A stretch of 64,000 nt of DNA from Chitinophaga caseinilytica (lineage in GTDB: Bacteria > Bacteroidota > Bacteroidia > Chitinophagales > Chitinophagaceae), in NCBI RefSeq assembly GCF_038396765.1, contig NZ_CP150096.1:3579001-3643000 (forward strand), written 5' to 3'. Shown piece after piece: positions 63,573-64,000 of this stretch. The stretch's first letter is position 1; every line of letters begins with the position of its first letter. The position numbers and the translations under genes were made by a program. The notes under the pieces were generated by a model that worked only from the letters and a program-made list of their open reading frames with translations, ran no database searches and was not told the origin of the DNA.

Positions 63573-63779
63573 ATGGAAAACACCTACTTCGGCTGCGAGC
63601 CGCTCGAGGCACAAGACATGCAGAACATCCAGGGCGGTGCTTACGTGGCCAATCTTTTGACCCTCGTAAAAGGCGCATATTTCCTGACAAAAGGCTTTAC
63701 CCTGAATGTGCCCCTGGCCGGCCCCCTGGCATTCGGACTGCTGACATCGTTCGTAGACCCCCTGGTAACGGCGGCATAA
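63573..63779 (+). CDS. Double-glycine-leader peptide (bacteriocin-like/RiPP-like precursor)
   Basis: A 68-residue peptide. Residues 1-22 look like a GG leader: a hydrophilic start, the pattern LEAQDMQNIQGG with regularly spaced hydrophobic residues, and Gly-Gly at 21-22 as the expected C39-peptidase cut site. The mature 46 residues (from AYVANLLTLVKGAY) are hydrophobic, rich in Gly, Leu and Ala, and have no Cys; the only Cys is at position 8 in the leader. This fits class II bacteriocin-like or signalling peptides exported by ABC transporters with a C39 domain. No transporter or immunity gene is inside the window. Confidence 0.65.
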   Translation: MENTYFGCEPLEAQDMQNIQGGAYVANLLTLVKGAYFLTKGFTLNVPLAGPLAFGLLTSFVDPLVTAA

Positions 63780-63803
63780 TCACCACTGTAGCCACAAAAA
63801 ATG

Positions 63804-63836
63804 ACAGGCAATCTGCAGACGCAGGTTGCCTGTTTT
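63804..63836 (+). terminator. Terminator of the peptide gene
   Basis: ACAGGCAA/TTGCCTGT with an inner CTGC/GCAG stem, then TTTT. It closes a one-gene unit. Confidence 0.8.
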
Positions 63837-63937
63837 GCTTATGATAACACTAACTATGGATTATTTCCCGTCTGCCCAATTTGGGCCGGGTATGCGCAAG
63901 TAACAACGGAAAAGGAAGGATTGTTGACCCGTACCGC

Positions 63938-64000
63938 CTACAGGTAATGGATACCCGGTGGATAGCTGTTGCCCAGCGCGCCGGTCAGCGCCCGGAAATC
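63938..64000 (-). CDS. 3' end of a gene cut by the window edge
   Basis: Twenty sense codons in a minus-strand frame up to a TAG at 63940-63938, ending in GNSYPPGIHYL. Too short to name; it may be a chance frame. Confidence 0.3.
   Translation of the reverse strand, partial: DFRALTGALGNSYPPGIHYL

Overview
The window looks like chromosome of a Bacteroidota bacterium, most likely a Chitinophaga-type member of the Chitinophagaceae. The evidence is a SusC/SusD pair, several TonB-linked receptors, a type IX secretion sorting tail, LytTR/LytS signalling, moderately high GC and many -7 boxes of the Bacteroidota form TAnnTTTG. It is mostly ordinary core chromosome. I see no prophage, insertion sequence, CRISPR array or rRNA.

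Layout. 1-6.5 kb: a small HTH-like protein, a TamB-like envelope protein, and a divergent secreted isoaspartyl peptidase/asparaginase. 6.8-13.4 kb: a SusC-SusD-fasciclin-lipoprotein operon closed by a clear terminator; its last gene is frameshifted. 13.5-21 kb: a DUF92 membrane protein, a secreted protein of unknown function, a frameshifted erythromycin-esterase-like gene, a LytS/LytTR two-component pair and a TonB receptor. 21-28.3 kb: a tight DinB-lipoprotein-oxoamine synthase-TraB operon, then gamma-glutamyltransferase and a secreted M14 carboxypeptidase. 28.4-37.3 kb: an AT-rich orphan P-loop protein, a redoxin, YihY, MltG, SecG, an acidic tandem-repeat protein, LptE, a sigma-54 activator and MiaB.

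37.3-44.6 kb: a LacI-type operator candidate in front of a 1238-residue secreted sugar-dehydrogenase fusion, tRNA-Gly, a membrane protein, a macrodomain protein, a lipoprotein and two possible small transcripts. 44.6-51.3 kb: a protein often misnamed ABC transporter ATPase, a pair of Fe-S oxidoreductase subunits (one frameshifted), a PyrR-like phosphoribosyltransferase, DUF2279, phosphohexomutase and Pcm. 51.4-64 kb: a TonB receptor, a structured intergenic region with 11-nt repeats, DUF445, tRNA-His, an unknown 404-residue protein behind a leader terminator, an MG2/plug surface protein, a BaiN-like flavoprotein, a surface-repeat protein, a small barrel protein and a 68-residue double-glycine-leader peptide, followed by the 3' end of one more gene.

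Points that most deserve a second look: the double-glycine peptide at 63.6 kb; three single-base homopolymer frameshifts (12.76, 16.26 and 47.21 kb), which together suggest either sequencing error or gene decay; the 11-nt repeat array at 54.2 kb; the leader terminator at 55.38 kb; the LacI-type operator at 37.47 kb; and two unannotated promoter-to-terminator units at 43.0-43.1 and 44.3-44.5 kb. All family assignments come from reading the sequence; no database search was run.
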